From NCBI GenBank assembly GCA_031373785.1, contig JANMNE010000251.1, forward strand, positions 1 to 50,983: a stretch of 50,983 nucleotides of DNA, written 5' to 3'. This document shows positions 1-7,652 of this stretch, piece after piece. The stretch comes from JAENVT01 sp031373785 (GTDB taxonomy: Bacteria > Actinomycetota > Acidimicrobiia > Acidimicrobiales > Ilumatobacteraceae). Positions within the stretch are counted from its first letter, which is position 1, and every line of letters starts with the position of its first letter. A program made the translations under genes and the position numbers. Below the pieces are notes generated by a model. It was given only the letters and a program-made list of their open reading frames with translations. It was not told the DNA's origin and did not search any database.

Positions 1-140
1 GCGCCCTCGCGCCGGTCCCTGGCCTGTGGCCGTTCGGCAGGTGGAGGAAAGAACAGGTGCGTGAGCCCTTTGCACGCTGCCTGGTTCATCCAGCGATCGT
101 CTGTGAGCACTCGATGGAAGAAAATCTCCACCGCGGCCAT
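1..140 (-). CDS. WhiB-family transcriptional regulator (5' part, runs off left edge)
   Basis: Reading leftward from an ATG at 140 (AGGGGG upstream) gives 46 codons without a stop up to the window edge. The peptide has WMNQAACKG followed by LFFPPPAE, which is the N-terminal part of the WhiB domain: the first cluster-binding cysteine sits in the AAC motif, followed by the LFFP stretch. The remaining three cysteines and the C-terminal DNA-contacting turn would lie outside the window. WhiB proteins are iron-sulfur regulators restricted to actinobacteria and their phages, so this also informs the taxonomy. Which WhiB class it is cannot be decided from this part. A start at 89 is possible but would leave out residues before the first cysteine. 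Confidence 0.75.
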   Translation of the reverse strand, partial: MAAVEIFFHRVLTDDRWMNQAACKGLTHLFFPPPAERPQARDRREG

Positions 141-272
141 AAAGAACCCCCTCGTGCGACTGTCTGCGGTACTGCAATCCGTGCTGCACCGCCCCCCAAG
201 GGCACCCAATCGGTCAGCACTGCCAGACTAAGTCGGCGTTGACGGCGAGTCAATTGTAGATTGCAAGGAAAT

Positions 273-1361
273 TCACCCGAGGAGGTGGCGGATCCCTGCG
301 GCGAACTGCTCGACATCGTCGAGGGTGGTGTCCCATGCCGTCATCCAGCGCACTTGCGACCGGCTGGCGTCCCAATTCCAGAAGAACGCCCAGTCCTGCA
401 GCGGTGCGATCGCCTCGGGTGGAACACTGGGGAAGACGCTGTTCACGACCGGTGGGCCGCGGTGCACCACCGCGGCGATGTTCGACGTCGCCTCGTAAAG
501 GTGTTGGGACATCGCATTGGAGTGCTCGGCCAGGCGGATCCAGCGATCACCTTCGAGGAGGGCGTTGAACTGTGCGGCCACGAACCGCATCTTCGAGGGC
601 AGTTGGTTGACCTGCTTGCGCACGTACCTGGCGCGCTCGGCCAGCGCGGGATTGAGGAAGATGACGGCTTCGCCACCAGCCAACCCTGCCTTGGTGCCGC
701 CAAAGCTCAAGACGTCGACCCCTGCATCGACCGTGAACGAGCGCAATGCCGTCAGCGTTCCGCCGAGCGCCGCGGTGGCATTGGCCAGGCGCGCCCCGTC
801 CATGTGCACCACCATGCCGAGTCGGTGTGCAGCGTCACAGACGGCGGCGACCTCGTCGGCGGTGTAGACGGTGCCGAGCTCGGTGCTCTGCGTGATCGAG
901 ACCACACCGGGTTGGGCGTGATGCATGTCGCCTTGGAATCGTGCCAAGCCCTCGATCTGCTCGGGTCGCAGTTTGGCGTCGTCGGCCGGCACGGGCACGA
1001 TCTTGGCGCCGAGGGCCCGCTCGGGTGCGCCGGTCTCGTCGACGGAGATGTGCGCCCACTCGGTGCACAGTACGAAGTCGGCCGGGCGGATCATCGTGGC
1101 CAGCGCCATCACGTTGGCCCCCGTGCCGTTCCACACCAGGAACGCCTGCGACGTGGGTCCGAACATGTCGCGGAACCGGGCCTGCGCTTCGGCTGTCCAG
1201 GGATCCGCGCCGTAGGCCACGGCGTGACCGATGTTGGCGGCGACGATCGCCTCGAGCACCGCCGGATGCGCGCCGGCCGCGTTGTCGCTCGAGAAGTCCC
1301 GCTGCGGGGCAGGGGGCATGGTGGCGATGCGCTGGGCGAAGTCGGCGTTCACTGTTGCCAT
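273..1361 (-). CDS. Threonine aldolase-like beta-eliminating lyase
   Basis: A 362-residue fold-type I PLP enzyme of the beta-eliminating lyase/threonine aldolase family, which splits beta-hydroxy amino acids such as L-threonine or L-allo-threonine to glycine and an aldehyde. Visible signatures are FSSDNAAGAHP near the N-terminus, the HMDGAR aspartate motif (about residues 187-191) that holds the PLP nitrogen, and SFGGTKAG with the likely Schiff-base Lys224. I chose the ATG at 1361 because the protein aligns from MATVNADF; a further upstream start at 1412 would overlap the neighbouring oxygenase. The gene lies 16 bases after that oxygenase gene and is probably cotranscribed with it. Substrate specificity cannot be read from the sequence. 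Confidence 0.85.
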   Translation of the reverse strand: MATVNADFAQRIATMPPAPQRDFSSDNAAGAHPAVLEAIVAANIGHAVAYGADPWTAEAQARFRDMFGPTSQAFLVWNGTGANVMALATMIRPADFVLCTEWAHISVDETGAPERALGAKIVPVPADDAKLRPEQIEGLARFQGDMHHAQPGVVSITQSTELGTVYTADEVAAVCDAAHRLGMVVHMDGARLANATAALGGTLTALRSFTVDAGVDVLSFGGTKAGLAGGEAVIFLNPALAERARYVRKQVNQLPSKMRFVAAQFNALLEGDRWIRLAEHSNAMSQHLYEATSNIAAVVHRGPPVVNSVFPSVPPEAIAPLQDWAFFWNWDASRSQVRWMTAWDTTLDDVEQFAAGIRHLLG

Positions 1362-1377
1362 TCTGACCCGGCCGGTG

Positions 1378-2334
1378 TCACCGGCCGAAGTGGGTGGTGA
1401 TGACCCTGCCATCGCGGTCCGCTGCGCTCGGGGCCAGATCGCTGACGACGAACGTGCGTTGCAGCCACCGATCCAGGCCGTCGAAGCGGGCGGTGAACGG
1501 CGATCGACCGTGCACGGCGACGGCGTTGTCGACGACCAGCAGGTCGCCGGCCTCCAGCGCCACCGAGGTGTGACATGCCGCTGTCGCCTCGCCGAGGACG
1601 CAGATGGCCTCGTCGGCCTCTTCGTCGATCCCGATCATCAGGTCCGCGTCGAACACCATCGACGGTCGGTGACGATCTCCGGTCAGCACCGCCATCGGTT
1701 CGCCCATCACGCTGGCCCGGCCGTGCAGGTAGCTCTCGTCGGTGGCCGTGCGAAAGCGGGGTTGGAAGAGCACGTCGACCACGTCGGAAGGCAACTGCGG
1801 CAACACCTCGAAGATCGACGCCAAGGTCGTTCGAGCCTGTGTGTCGCCGCGGAGGCAGAGCAGCAGCAGGTAGCGCGGCCGGTATGGATGAAACGCCGCC
1901 TCGGTGTGGAACATCAGTTGCACCTTCGACGAGGTGGAGACCTGTCGATCAGCGGCAGCCCGGGTGGGCACGATGTTCTGGACGAGGTCACCGCCGTGCT
2001 CGGGCTCGTAACCGACGGGTTGTCCCAGCCGGCGGGCGACGGTCAAGAGGGTGAACTCGCTCACCGAGTCCTTGTCGGCAGGCGTCGTCGGCGTCGCGGG
2101 AGTGAGCGGCAGGTCGCCGACGGGCATCCCGCGCAGTAGCAGGGCGCCGGATTGGTGGGCGTTGTCGGCGAAGTCGACGAGAGCGTCGTGCACCACGGGC
2201 GGCAACGACCGTGCAGCGTGCCCGGCAGCGCGAACGAACGACTCGATGTGGGCATCGAGTGTCGGGATCCGCTGCACCGGCCACGAGGGCGACATGATTG
2301 CGATCGGATCTGCATGGTGTGTCAGGGTGCTCAT
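1378..2334 (-). CDS. TauD/TfdA-family Fe(II)/2-oxoglutarate oxygenase
   Basis: 318 residues. The iron site is visible as H143-T-E145 in the FHTEAAFHPYRP stretch and H275 in AVHGRSPF; an Arg near 293 (RWLQRTF) would bind 2-oxoglutarate. The HxE instead of HxD motif and the overall pattern resemble the clavaminate synthase/L-asparagine oxygenase branch, whose members hydroxylate free or peptide-bound amino acids. It is divergent from the RpiR-type regulator gene and is followed by the aldolase-like lyase. A hydroxylase followed by a beta-hydroxy-amino-acid lyase suggests oxidation of an amino acid at the beta carbon and then retro-aldol cleavage. The pathway is inference, the family call is firm. 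Confidence 0.82.
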   Translation of the reverse strand: MSTLTHHADPIAIMSPSWPVQRIPTLDAHIESFVRAAGHAARSLPPVVHDALVDFADNAHQSGALLLRGMPVGDLPLTPATPTTPADKDSVSEFTLLTVARRLGQPVGYEPEHGGDLVQNIVPTRAAADRQVSTSSKVQLMFHTEAAFHPYRPRYLLLLCLRGDTQARTTLASIFEVLPQLPSDVVDVLFQPRFRTATDESYLHGRASVMGEPMAVLTGDRHRPSMVFDADLMIGIDEEADEAICVLGEATAACHTSVALEAGDLLVVDNAVAVHGRSPFTARFDGLDRWLQRTFVVSDLAPSAADRDGRVITTHFGR

Positions 2335-2363
2335 TGCCGTCCGTTCCGGTCACGATGACGAGT

Positions 2364-2377
2364 GGAAGAAATATTCC
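2364..2377. promoter_or_regulatory. Candidate RpiR-type operator GGAA-N6-TTCC
   Basis: The gap between the divergent oxygenase and regulator genes contains GGAAGAAATATTCC, i.e. GGAA-N6-TTCC. Rhizobial RpiR-type regulators such as IolR are reported to bind this arrangement. It lies 35 bases upstream of the regulator ATG and 30 bases upstream of the oxygenase ATG, in unusually AT-rich DNA. I infer an operator for autoregulation and control of the oxygenase-lyase pair. Confidence 0.5.
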
Positions 2378-2411
2378 AATCACAATCATATCGGGAACAA
2401 ACAGATCAGCA

Positions 2412-3281
2412 ATGCCGGTGCCGCTATGCTCCGCGGCCGTGGAAGTGGCCGATCGTATTGGCAAGACCAGCACCAGCCTGACGAAGGCGGAGCGTCGCGT
2501 GGCCGAGGTCATCCTGGCAAACCCGCAGATCGTGGCATTCGGTACGGTCGCCGATCTGGCCGAGGGCGCGGGTTCCGGCGCGGCCACGGTGGTGCGGCTC
2601 GCCACCAAGCTCGGGTTCGAGGGGTTCAGCTCGCTCCAGGCCTCGGTGCAACAGGACCTTGCCAACCAGCTGAGGCCTGCGGCAGAACGGATCCGTGATC
2701 CGGCAGTGCATGATTCGCTCAGCCGCCATCTGCAGCTCGAGGTCGGCAACGTGCAGACGACGCTGGGCGAAATCGACCCGGTCGCCCTTGCCGACGTGGT
2801 CGAGCACCTCGCCGATTCTGCTCGCCGCGTGCACGTGCTGTCGGGTGATGCGTCGCTCGGTGTGGCAAAGCAGTTCGTCGGCGACCTCGCAGCACTGCGC
2901 GCCCACGTGGCCATGATCGACGGCAACGACGTCGCGGTGCACCGCACCGTGGCGCTGATGGAGGAGACCGACGTGCTCGTGACGGTCGACCTCCGCCGCT
3001 ACGACCGCTGGCTGGTCGACGCGGCGCGCACGGCCGCCAAGGCCGGTGTGTGGACGGTGTCGATCGCTGACAGCGTGTTGTCGCCCGTCGCGGCGTGTTC
3101 GCAGCGCACGCTCGTCGTCACCGCCGCCGGCGCCGGCCCGTTCGACAGCCACGTCGGCACACTCGCGTTGATGAACGTGTTGGTCGCGGGGGTGGCGATC
3201 CGTCTGCGCGGTGTCGCCACCGAGCGGCTGGATCGTGCTGAGGCCGCGTGGCGCGCCAGCAACGCGCTCAGCGAGCGCTGA
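2412..3281 (+). CDS. MurR/RpiR-family transcriptional regulator (HTH-SIS)
   Basis: 289 residues. The N-terminal part (about residues 17-80) has the family's HTH_6 pattern, LTKAERRVAEVILANP followed by FGTVADLAEGAGSGAATVVRLATKLGF. The C-terminal part (about 120-265) is a SIS sugar-isomerase-like effector domain (VHVLSGDASLGVAKQFVGDL and ETDVLVTVDLRRYDRW). RpiR regulators usually sense phosphosugars, but amino-acid-linked members are known. The ATG at 2412 is chosen because conserved sequence begins shortly after it; extending to 2298 would run into the divergent oxygenase gene. It ends 13 bases before the convergent Gfo/Idh gene. A candidate operator precedes it. Confidence 0.85.
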   Translation: MPVPLCSAAVEVADRIGKTSTSLTKAERRVAEVILANPQIVAFGTVADLAEGAGSGAATVVRLATKLGFEGFSSLQASVQQDLANQLRPAAERIRDPAVHDSLSRHLQLEVGNVQTTLGEIDPVALADVVEHLADSARRVHVLSGDASLGVAKQFVGDLAALRAHVAMIDGNDVAVHRTVALMEETDVLVTVDLRRYDRWLVDAARTAAKAGVWTVSIADSVLSPVAACSQRTLVVTAAGAGPFDSHVGTLALMNVLVAGVAIRLRGVATERLDRAEAAWRASNALSER

Positions 3282-3294
3282 GGGCGGCTGGCGA

Positions 3295-4422
3295 TCAACT
3301 GGCCGGCACTGCTTGCCACGAGCCATCGGTCGCCGCGCTCGTGATGGCAGCGGCAACCAATTCCTGCACTCTCGCTCCGACCGTGAAATCGGGCTGGACC
3401 TGCTGACCGTCGGCGATCGCCGTGACCCATTGCCGGGTCATGGCCTCCGTGCGACGGAAGATGTGGCGGTACGTGTCATGGACGTTCTCGCGCGGGGCGC
3501 CGCTCCACGCCTCGTCGGGAATCGGCAGGACGTGCGCCGGGCCAGGTTGTCCGGCGCGAAGTCCGCGGACCTGCTGCACGGTGTCCCAGTCGTTGACGGC
3601 GTGCAGCGTTCCGCCGCTGCCATGCAGATCGAGCTCGTGGATCTGCCCGAACGGCGTGCCTTCCCAGCACACCGCGCTGACCTGCAACGTGGCCGAGGCA
3701 CCCGAGTCGAACCGGGCAAGGATCACCGCGCTGTCTTCGACCTGGGTGTAGCTCGAGCCGTCGGGCCGTGGCTCGCGAGGCACGAAACTGTCGCGGTGCG
3801 CGCTGACTGCGGTGACCTCGCCGAGAAACCACCTCGCCATGTCGAGCCAATGCGAGCCGAGGTCGCCGAGGATGCCGGCACCGGCCTTCGCCTCGTCGAA
3901 GCGCCAGGCGTACGCGCCGTCGCGTGCATAGCCGGCGAAGTAGCGCATGCTGAGGTGGTATGGCTGACCGACGTACCCATCGACGATGAGCTGCTTGATG
4001 AACTGGTTGGTCGGCATGAAGCGATAGGTGAACGGGACCATCGTGATCGCGTTGCTGCGTTGCGCCGCGCCCGCCATCTCGTGCGCTTCGGCAACGCTCA
4101 TGCCCAGTGGCTTCTCGCAGAGCACGGGCAGCCCGCGGTCGAGCGCGGCCATGGTGATCTCGTAGTGCGTCTCGTTGGGGGTTGCGATGATCACGGCATC
4201 GATTTCGCCACCCGCCAACATCGTCGACCAGTCGTCGTACACGTGGGCGACCTGCCAGGTGGCAGCGACGCCTTTCGCTCGCTCGAGGTCACGCCCGCAG
4301 AGTGCCGTGATGGTGCCGATTGAATGGTCGGCGAGCGCGGGGAGGTACATCGCCTCGGCCCACCAACTGGTGCCGACCAACCCGACTCGTACTGATGGGC
4401 GGGAGCTCGGCGCGTCGGGCAT
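3295..4422 (-). CDS. Gfo/Idh/MocA-family NAD(P)-dependent oxidoreductase
   Basis: 375 residues. A Rossmann domain (VGLVGTSWWAEAMYLPAL, about residues 13-30) is followed by the CEKPLG motif (Lys104) and by DLGSHWLDMARW (about 187-198), which carries the family's active-site Asp/His pair. These enzymes oxidise or reduce sugars, inositols and related polyols. The glycine motif is degenerate (GLVGTSWWA rather than GxGxxG), so cofactor binding may be atypical. It converges with the RpiR regulator gene; RpiR-type regulators and Gfo/Idh enzymes often occur together in inositol or sugar acid pathways, but no transporter accompanies this one. Substrate unknown. Confidence 0.85.
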   Translation of the reverse strand: MPDAPSSRPSVRVGLVGTSWWAEAMYLPALADHSIGTITALCGRDLERAKGVAATWQVAHVYDDWSTMLAGGEIDAVIIATPNETHYEITMAALDRGLPVLCEKPLGMSVAEAHEMAGAAQRSNAITMVPFTYRFMPTNQFIKQLIVDGYVGQPYHLSMRYFAGYARDGAYAWRFDEAKAGAGILGDLGSHWLDMARWFLGEVTAVSAHRDSFVPREPRPDGSSYTQVEDSAVILARFDSGASATLQVSAVCWEGTPFGQIHELDLHGSGGTLHAVNDWDTVQQVRGLRAGQPGPAHVLPIPDEAWSGAPRENVHDTYRHIFRRTEAMTRQWVTAIADGQQVQPDFTVGARVQELVAAAITSAATDGSWQAVPAS

Positions 4423-4468
4423 GTGGGTCAGTCTGGCAGGGCCGTGCCCTCCGGTGAGGAGCCGTGCG

Positions 4469-5326
4469 TCAGTCGGTGGGACTGCCGAAGCGACCGTGGT
4501 CGAAATCGATGAACGCCTGCCGGACCTCGTCGTCGGTGTTCATCACGAACGGCCCGTAGCGGGCGACCGGCTCGCCGATCGGTTGACCGGTCAGCACGAT
4601 CACCTCAGACTTCGCAGCGACCCCGGTCAGTGCAAGCTCGTCGCCATCGATCACGGCGAGTACCGCTTCGTTGACCTGCGTGTCGCCGACGGCGATGCCA
4701 CCGGTCAGCGCATAGGCGAGCACAACGTGGCCTCGAGGCAGGTTGGTCGACACGGTGGCGCCCGCGTCGAGTGTTACGTGGGCATAGGAGATCGGCGTGC
4801 GGGTGCGGCCTGGCCCGGTGAGGCCGAACAGTTCGCCGGCGATCACTCGCACCGTGGCGCCCGGGCGCTCGTCACGTGCGTTCTGATCCGCACGGATGTC
4901 TTGGTAGGCGGGTGCCGTCATCTTCTCCGATGCCGGCAAGTTGACCCACAGTTGCAGGCCGTGCGTTCGTCCGCCGGCCGCTTGCGCGGCTGCCGATGGG
5001 CCCTCCTTGTGCAGCACCCCGGAGCCCGCGGTCATCCATTGGGTGTCGCCGGCGTGAAGGAAACCGTGGCTTCCCATCGAGTCGCGGTGTTCCGCGTCGC
5101 CTTCGAGCAGATAGGTCACCGTTTCGAAGCCGCGGTGTGGGTGCCACGGGGTGCCCGTGCCTTCGCCCGGAGCGAAGTCGACCGGGCCCATGTGGTCGAA
5201 GAGCAGGAAGGGGTCGATGTACGAGAGCGACGAGGTCGGGAACGGGCGGCGGACGACGAACCCGTCGCCCTCGATGGCGCGTTGGGCGGGGATGAGTCGC
5301 GTGACGGTCGCTGTGGAAACGGACAT
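4469..5326 (-). CDS. Pirin-family cupin protein
   Basis: 285 residues. The N-terminal cupin carries the pirin metal ligands: WHPHRGFETVTYLLEG (H62 and H64), then H106 and E108 in GVLHKEGPS. A second cupin-like half carries the C-terminal pirin domain. Bacterial pirins are iron proteins; some, such as YhhW, act as quercetin 2,3-dioxygenases. The ATG at 5326 has a good ribosome site (AGGAG, 5331-5336); an upstream start at 5365 would lie inside the promoter palindromes. Pirin genes are often induced by quinones or electrophiles through a divergent HxlR or TetR regulator, which is absent here although palindromes are present upstream. Confidence 0.9.
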   Translation of the reverse strand: MSVSTATVTRLIPAQRAIEGDGFVVRRPFPTSSLSYIDPFLLFDHMGPVDFAPGEGTGTPWHPHRGFETVTYLLEGDAEHRDSMGSHGFLHAGDTQWMTAGSGVLHKEGPSAAAQAAGGRTHGLQLWVNLPASEKMTAPAYQDIRADQNARDERPGATVRVIAGELFGLTGPGRTRTPISYAHVTLDAGATVSTNLPRGHVVLAYALTGGIAVGDTQVNEAVLAVIDGDELALTGVAAKSEVIVLTGQPIGEPVARYGPFVMNTDDEVRQAFIDFDHGRFGSPTD

Positions 5327-5353
5327 GGCGTGCTCCTTTGTTGTCCTCACATC

Positions 5354-5389
5354 TGTTGCTATCACAACAATAGTTGGTCAGTAACTATT
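5354..5389. promoter_or_regulatory. Nested palindromes in the pirin promoter
   Basis: Two inverted repeats touch each other upstream of pirin: TGTTG-N6-CAACA (5354-5369) and AATAGTT-N7-AACTATT (5369-5389). Both are perfect in their arms and AT-rich against a GC-rich background. They end about 28 bases before the pirin start codon, a position suited to a repressor covering the promoter. No regulator gene adjoins, so the protein that binds them is unknown. Confidence 0.5.
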
Positions 5390-5414
5390 CCGGAAGGACG
5401 CTGGCGCAGGTCAG

Positions 5415-5873
5415 TCAATGCACGTCGGGGACGAGGGGAGTGGTGCGATCGATGCACGCCTGCAGTCCTGCACGTATGCCCGGAGACAGTGATGGGTCGG
5501 CCAGCGTCGTGATCGGTGCGTAGACCACACGCGACACGGGTTCGTTGCAGAGCAGGACCGGCCACGGCACGACTTCGAACACGCCGGGGGAGACCGGCGC
5601 GAAGAGTGGGGCGAAGTCGTACCGCGCCGCAGTGCCGGGGGCGAGCGCCGACGCTGCGGCGTTGACGGCGCTCTCCGTCAAGACGTCGCCCGTCGCTACA
5701 AGGCTGAACGACCGCAGCGGGGGCGTCGAGCGAGTTGCGGGTTGCGGTGTCGCGGTGTCAGCGGGACCCGAGATCGCCGTGGTTGCCGTCGTTGCGGCGA
5801 GCAGCGTCGCGACAACGAACAACAACACGCTCGTCGTACCAAACCGGGCTCGGCGCCCGGTTGTCTGCGTCAC
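5415..5873 (-). CDS. Secreted CapA-like protein with internal deletion
   Basis: 152 residues from a GTG start that overlaps the stop of the upstream gene (GTGA). Residues 1-36 form a signal peptide or anchor (TTSVLLFVVATLLAATTATT). Residues about 55-95 read SLVATGDVLTESAVNAAA then FAPLFAPVSP, the start of a CapA/PGA_cap metallophosphatase-like domain. The text then jumps to FEVVPWPVLLC and ADPSLSPGIRAGLQACIDRT, which looks like the end of a CapA protein. Full CapA proteins have about 350 residues, so roughly 200 central residues, including the usual NLETP and GNNHxxD motifs, are missing without loss of frame. It may be a remnant or a minimal secreted protein. A full-length relative lies at 15690-18056. 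Confidence 0.55.
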   Translation of the reverse strand: MTQTTGRRARFGTTSVLLFVVATLLAATTATTAISGPADTATPQPATRSTPPLRSFSLVATGDVLTESAVNAAASALAPGTAARYDFAPLFAPVSPGVFEVVPWPVLLCNEPVSRVVYAPITTLADPSLSPGIRAGLQACIDRTTPLVPDVH

Positions 5874-6187
5874 CGCTCGAGCAAACGGACCCGTGAAAGC
5901 GTGCGAACTCGTGAGCCATCGATGTCGGCCCGCAGCGTTGCCCATGCTTCCTCGACACTTGCCCCGACGGCAGACGCAGACCGCATGGCGCCGTCGAACC
6001 GCTCGGCCTCGGCGATCCAGATTGCCTCCACCTCGACCAGGCGGCCGTTCCGGCCACGCACGTGGTTCTCGCGATAGTCCAGCATGGTCCGCCAACCGGC
6101 CCGCTCGAGGGCGCGACGATCGACCGGTTCGAGACACGCTCCATGACGCCGAGGTCGCAGGGCGGGATCACGCATGCTGATCGCCAT
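5870..6187 (-). CDS. Conserved small protein, unknown function
   Basis: About 105 residues, soluble, rich in Arg and Glu, with no signal peptide or membrane segment. Recognisable text is WRTMLDYRENHVRGRNGRLVEVEAIWIAEAERF, which resembles a small uncharacterised actinobacterial family known to me only as hypothetical. The start is uncertain: ATG at 6187, ATG at 6175 and GTG at 6205 are all possible. The stop overlaps the start of the CapA-like gene by four bases (GTGA), so the two are translationally coupled. No catalytic motif is evident. Confidence 0.55.
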   Translation of the reverse strand: MAISMRDPALRPRRHGACLEPVDRRALERAGWRTMLDYRENHVRGRNGRLVEVEAIWIAEAERFDGAMRSASAVGASVEEAWATLRADIDGSRVRTLSRVRLLER

Positions 6188-6286
6188 CAACCCATTGTGA
6201 ACCACCCGACCTGTGGATCGTCAGTGCCAACTACCTGTGGATTCGTTGGGGATAGTGGCGGCGTAGCTGTGCGCGAGACTGTGTGC

Positions 6287-6751
6287 ATGTCCGCACAAGC
6301 GCGCCTCGCCGAACTCGGAATCATTCTCCCCGAACTGATGCGTCCCGCCGGGTTGTACCGCAGTTCGGCGCGCGTCGGGGACCTGGTGTTCCTGTCCGGG
6401 GCCGCCCCGATCCGTCCGGACGGCAGCGTGGTCACCGGCAAGGTCGGGGGAGCGGTCGACCTCGAGACGGCACGTCACGCTGCTCGACTGGTCGGGCTCC
6501 AGTTGCTCGCGGCCCTGCAAGCGGAGTTGGGTTCGCTCGACGCGGTCTCGCAGGTCGTGAAGCTGTTGGGGATGGTCAACTGCGCACCGGGATTCAACAA
6601 CACCCCCGGTGTGATCGACGGCTGCTCCGAGCTGTTCATCGAAGTCTTCGGGGAGGCCGGTCGCGCGGCGCGGAGCGCTGTCGGGATGGCGGAGCTGCCC
6701 TTCGACCTCTGCGTCGAGATCGAAGCAATCGTGCAGGTGCACGCTGACTGA
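6287..6751 (+). CDS. RidA/YjgF/YER057c-family protein
   Basis: 154 residues, the length of the longer YjgF subfamily (cd02199 type). Visible blocks are the start ARLAELGIILPEL, the strand YRSSARVGDLVFLSG, and the end GRAARSAVGMAELPFDLCVEIEAI, whose Arg and Glu line the trimer active cleft in RidA proteins. RidA hydrolyses reactive enamine/imine intermediates released by PLP enzymes; this subfamily is less well characterised and need not have that exact activity. The ATG at 6287 is the first in-frame start that begins at the family's N-terminus. It is divergent from the 5870-6187 gene and converges with the Hcp-like gene 4 bases away. Confidence 0.85.
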   Translation: MSAQARLAELGIILPELMRPAGLYRSSARVGDLVFLSGAAPIRPDGSVVTGKVGGAVDLETARHAARLVGLQLLAALQAELGSLDAVSQVVKLLGMVNCAPGFNNTPGVIDGCSELFIEVFGEAGRAARSAVGMAELPFDLCVEIEAIVQVHAD

Positions 6752-6755
6752 CGCG

Positions 6756-7229
6756 TCAGATCTGTTTGCTCAGCTTGACGTCCCAGCCTGCATGCACCGC
6801 AACGCCCAATGCGCCGGTCGACTTCTGCGGCCGGTAGTCGATCTGGAACTTGGAGAATCGCAGCGACACCTCGTCGAGCGGCACGTCGCCCGACGACGCA
6901 CTGACGTGGTACGCGATGACCGTGACATCGTTGAGGGTGATCTTGAGGTATTCCTGCTGTGACGAGCCGGGGCGACGAGCCACCAGCAGCGCACTGGCGA
7001 CATGCTTGCCGTTGGCGCACAACAGCATCAGCCTGGGCGACGCCGAGCTCGTGACCGCAGTGAAGTGGAAGTCTTCGATGTGAACTTTGCCCGCACCGGC
7101 GCCCGACCCCGCCAGGGGAGCGACGTTGGATTCGCCCCACGAGAACGAGACCACCTCGATCTCGTTCGGGTGGTGAGCATCGTGGCTGTCCCCCGGCACG
7201 GTGTCGATCTTGAGGAAGTAGTCGACCAT
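6756..7229 (-). CDS. Hcp-like (type VI tube protein family) protein
   Basis: 157 residues matching the Hcp family fold: MVDYFLKIDTVPGDS at the start, NEIEVVSFSWGES, then KVHIEDFHFTAVTSSASPRL and alternating beta strands to GWDVKLSKQI. In Gram-negative bacteria Hcp hexamers form the tube of the type VI secretion system. No other T6SS gene (sheath, baseplate, VgrG, ClpV) is nearby, and actinobacteria lack the outer membrane the system spans, so this is an orphan. Similar Hcp-like proteins occur alone in many actinobacteria and their role is unknown to me. It is divergent from the small zinc-finger gene, 51 bases away. Confidence 0.75.
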   Translation of the reverse strand: MVDYFLKIDTVPGDSHDAHHPNEIEVVSFSWGESNVAPLAGSGAGAGKVHIEDFHFTAVTSSASPRLMLLCANGKHVASALLVARRPGSSQQEYLKITLNDVTVIAYHVSASSGDVPLDEVSLRFSKFQIDYRPQKSTGALGVAVHAGWDVKLSKQI

Positions 7230-7280
7230 CGTCGGAGGCTAACGCACCCGCGACAGCCTGATGTTCGCTACAGTTTCGTC

Positions 7281-7652
7281 ATGACGAAAGTAGGCGGTGA
7301 CACAGACGATCGCCGATCGCGGTGCCGATGGTGCCGCCGAGTGCTTTCCGCACAGAAAATGGGTCGGCCACGCATCTTCTGCAGCCAAGCGTGCCGGCAA
7401 TGGGATTGGGTCGGGCGCCAGCGGGCCCACGAACTGCAGCTCAACGAGAACGAGTTGATCATCACCAAGGCCGAGCTGGATCAGTTGCACGACGACCTCT
7501 ACGTCCTTGCGTGCGCCGTCGACGACGTCGAACGCGACCTGGCGACCGCCGGCAAGGCCGCGGCGAAAGGAGAGCTCACCGAGATGCTGACGTGGCTGCT
7601 CGAGGCGGCACGCCCGATCCGCGACCGAGAGCTGCAACCACAACGCCCATAA
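7281..7652 (+). CDS. Small CxxC/CxxxC zinc-finger-like protein
   Basis: 123 residues. The N-terminal third has CRWCRRVL, then FCSQACRQWDWVGRQRAHE: two cysteine pairs spaced like the treble-clef finger found in many small actinobacterial hypothetical proteins. The rest (about 55-115) is helical with heptad-like hydrophobics and many acidic and basic residues, suggesting a short coiled coil. The ATG at 7281 is 51 bases from the divergent Hcp-like gene. DNA or RNA binding is a reasonable guess from the finger, but no specific function is known. Confidence 0.7.
   Translation: MTKVGGDTDDRRSRCRWCRRVLSAQKMGRPRIFCSQACRQWDWVGRQRAHELQLNENELIITKAELDQLHDDLYVLACAVDDVERDLATAGKAAAKGELTEMLTWLLEAARPIRDRELQPQRP

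Noticed and set aside
6756..7229. Type VI secretion system
   Set aside because: Only an Hcp-like gene is present; no sheath, baseplate, spike or ATPase genes within the window.
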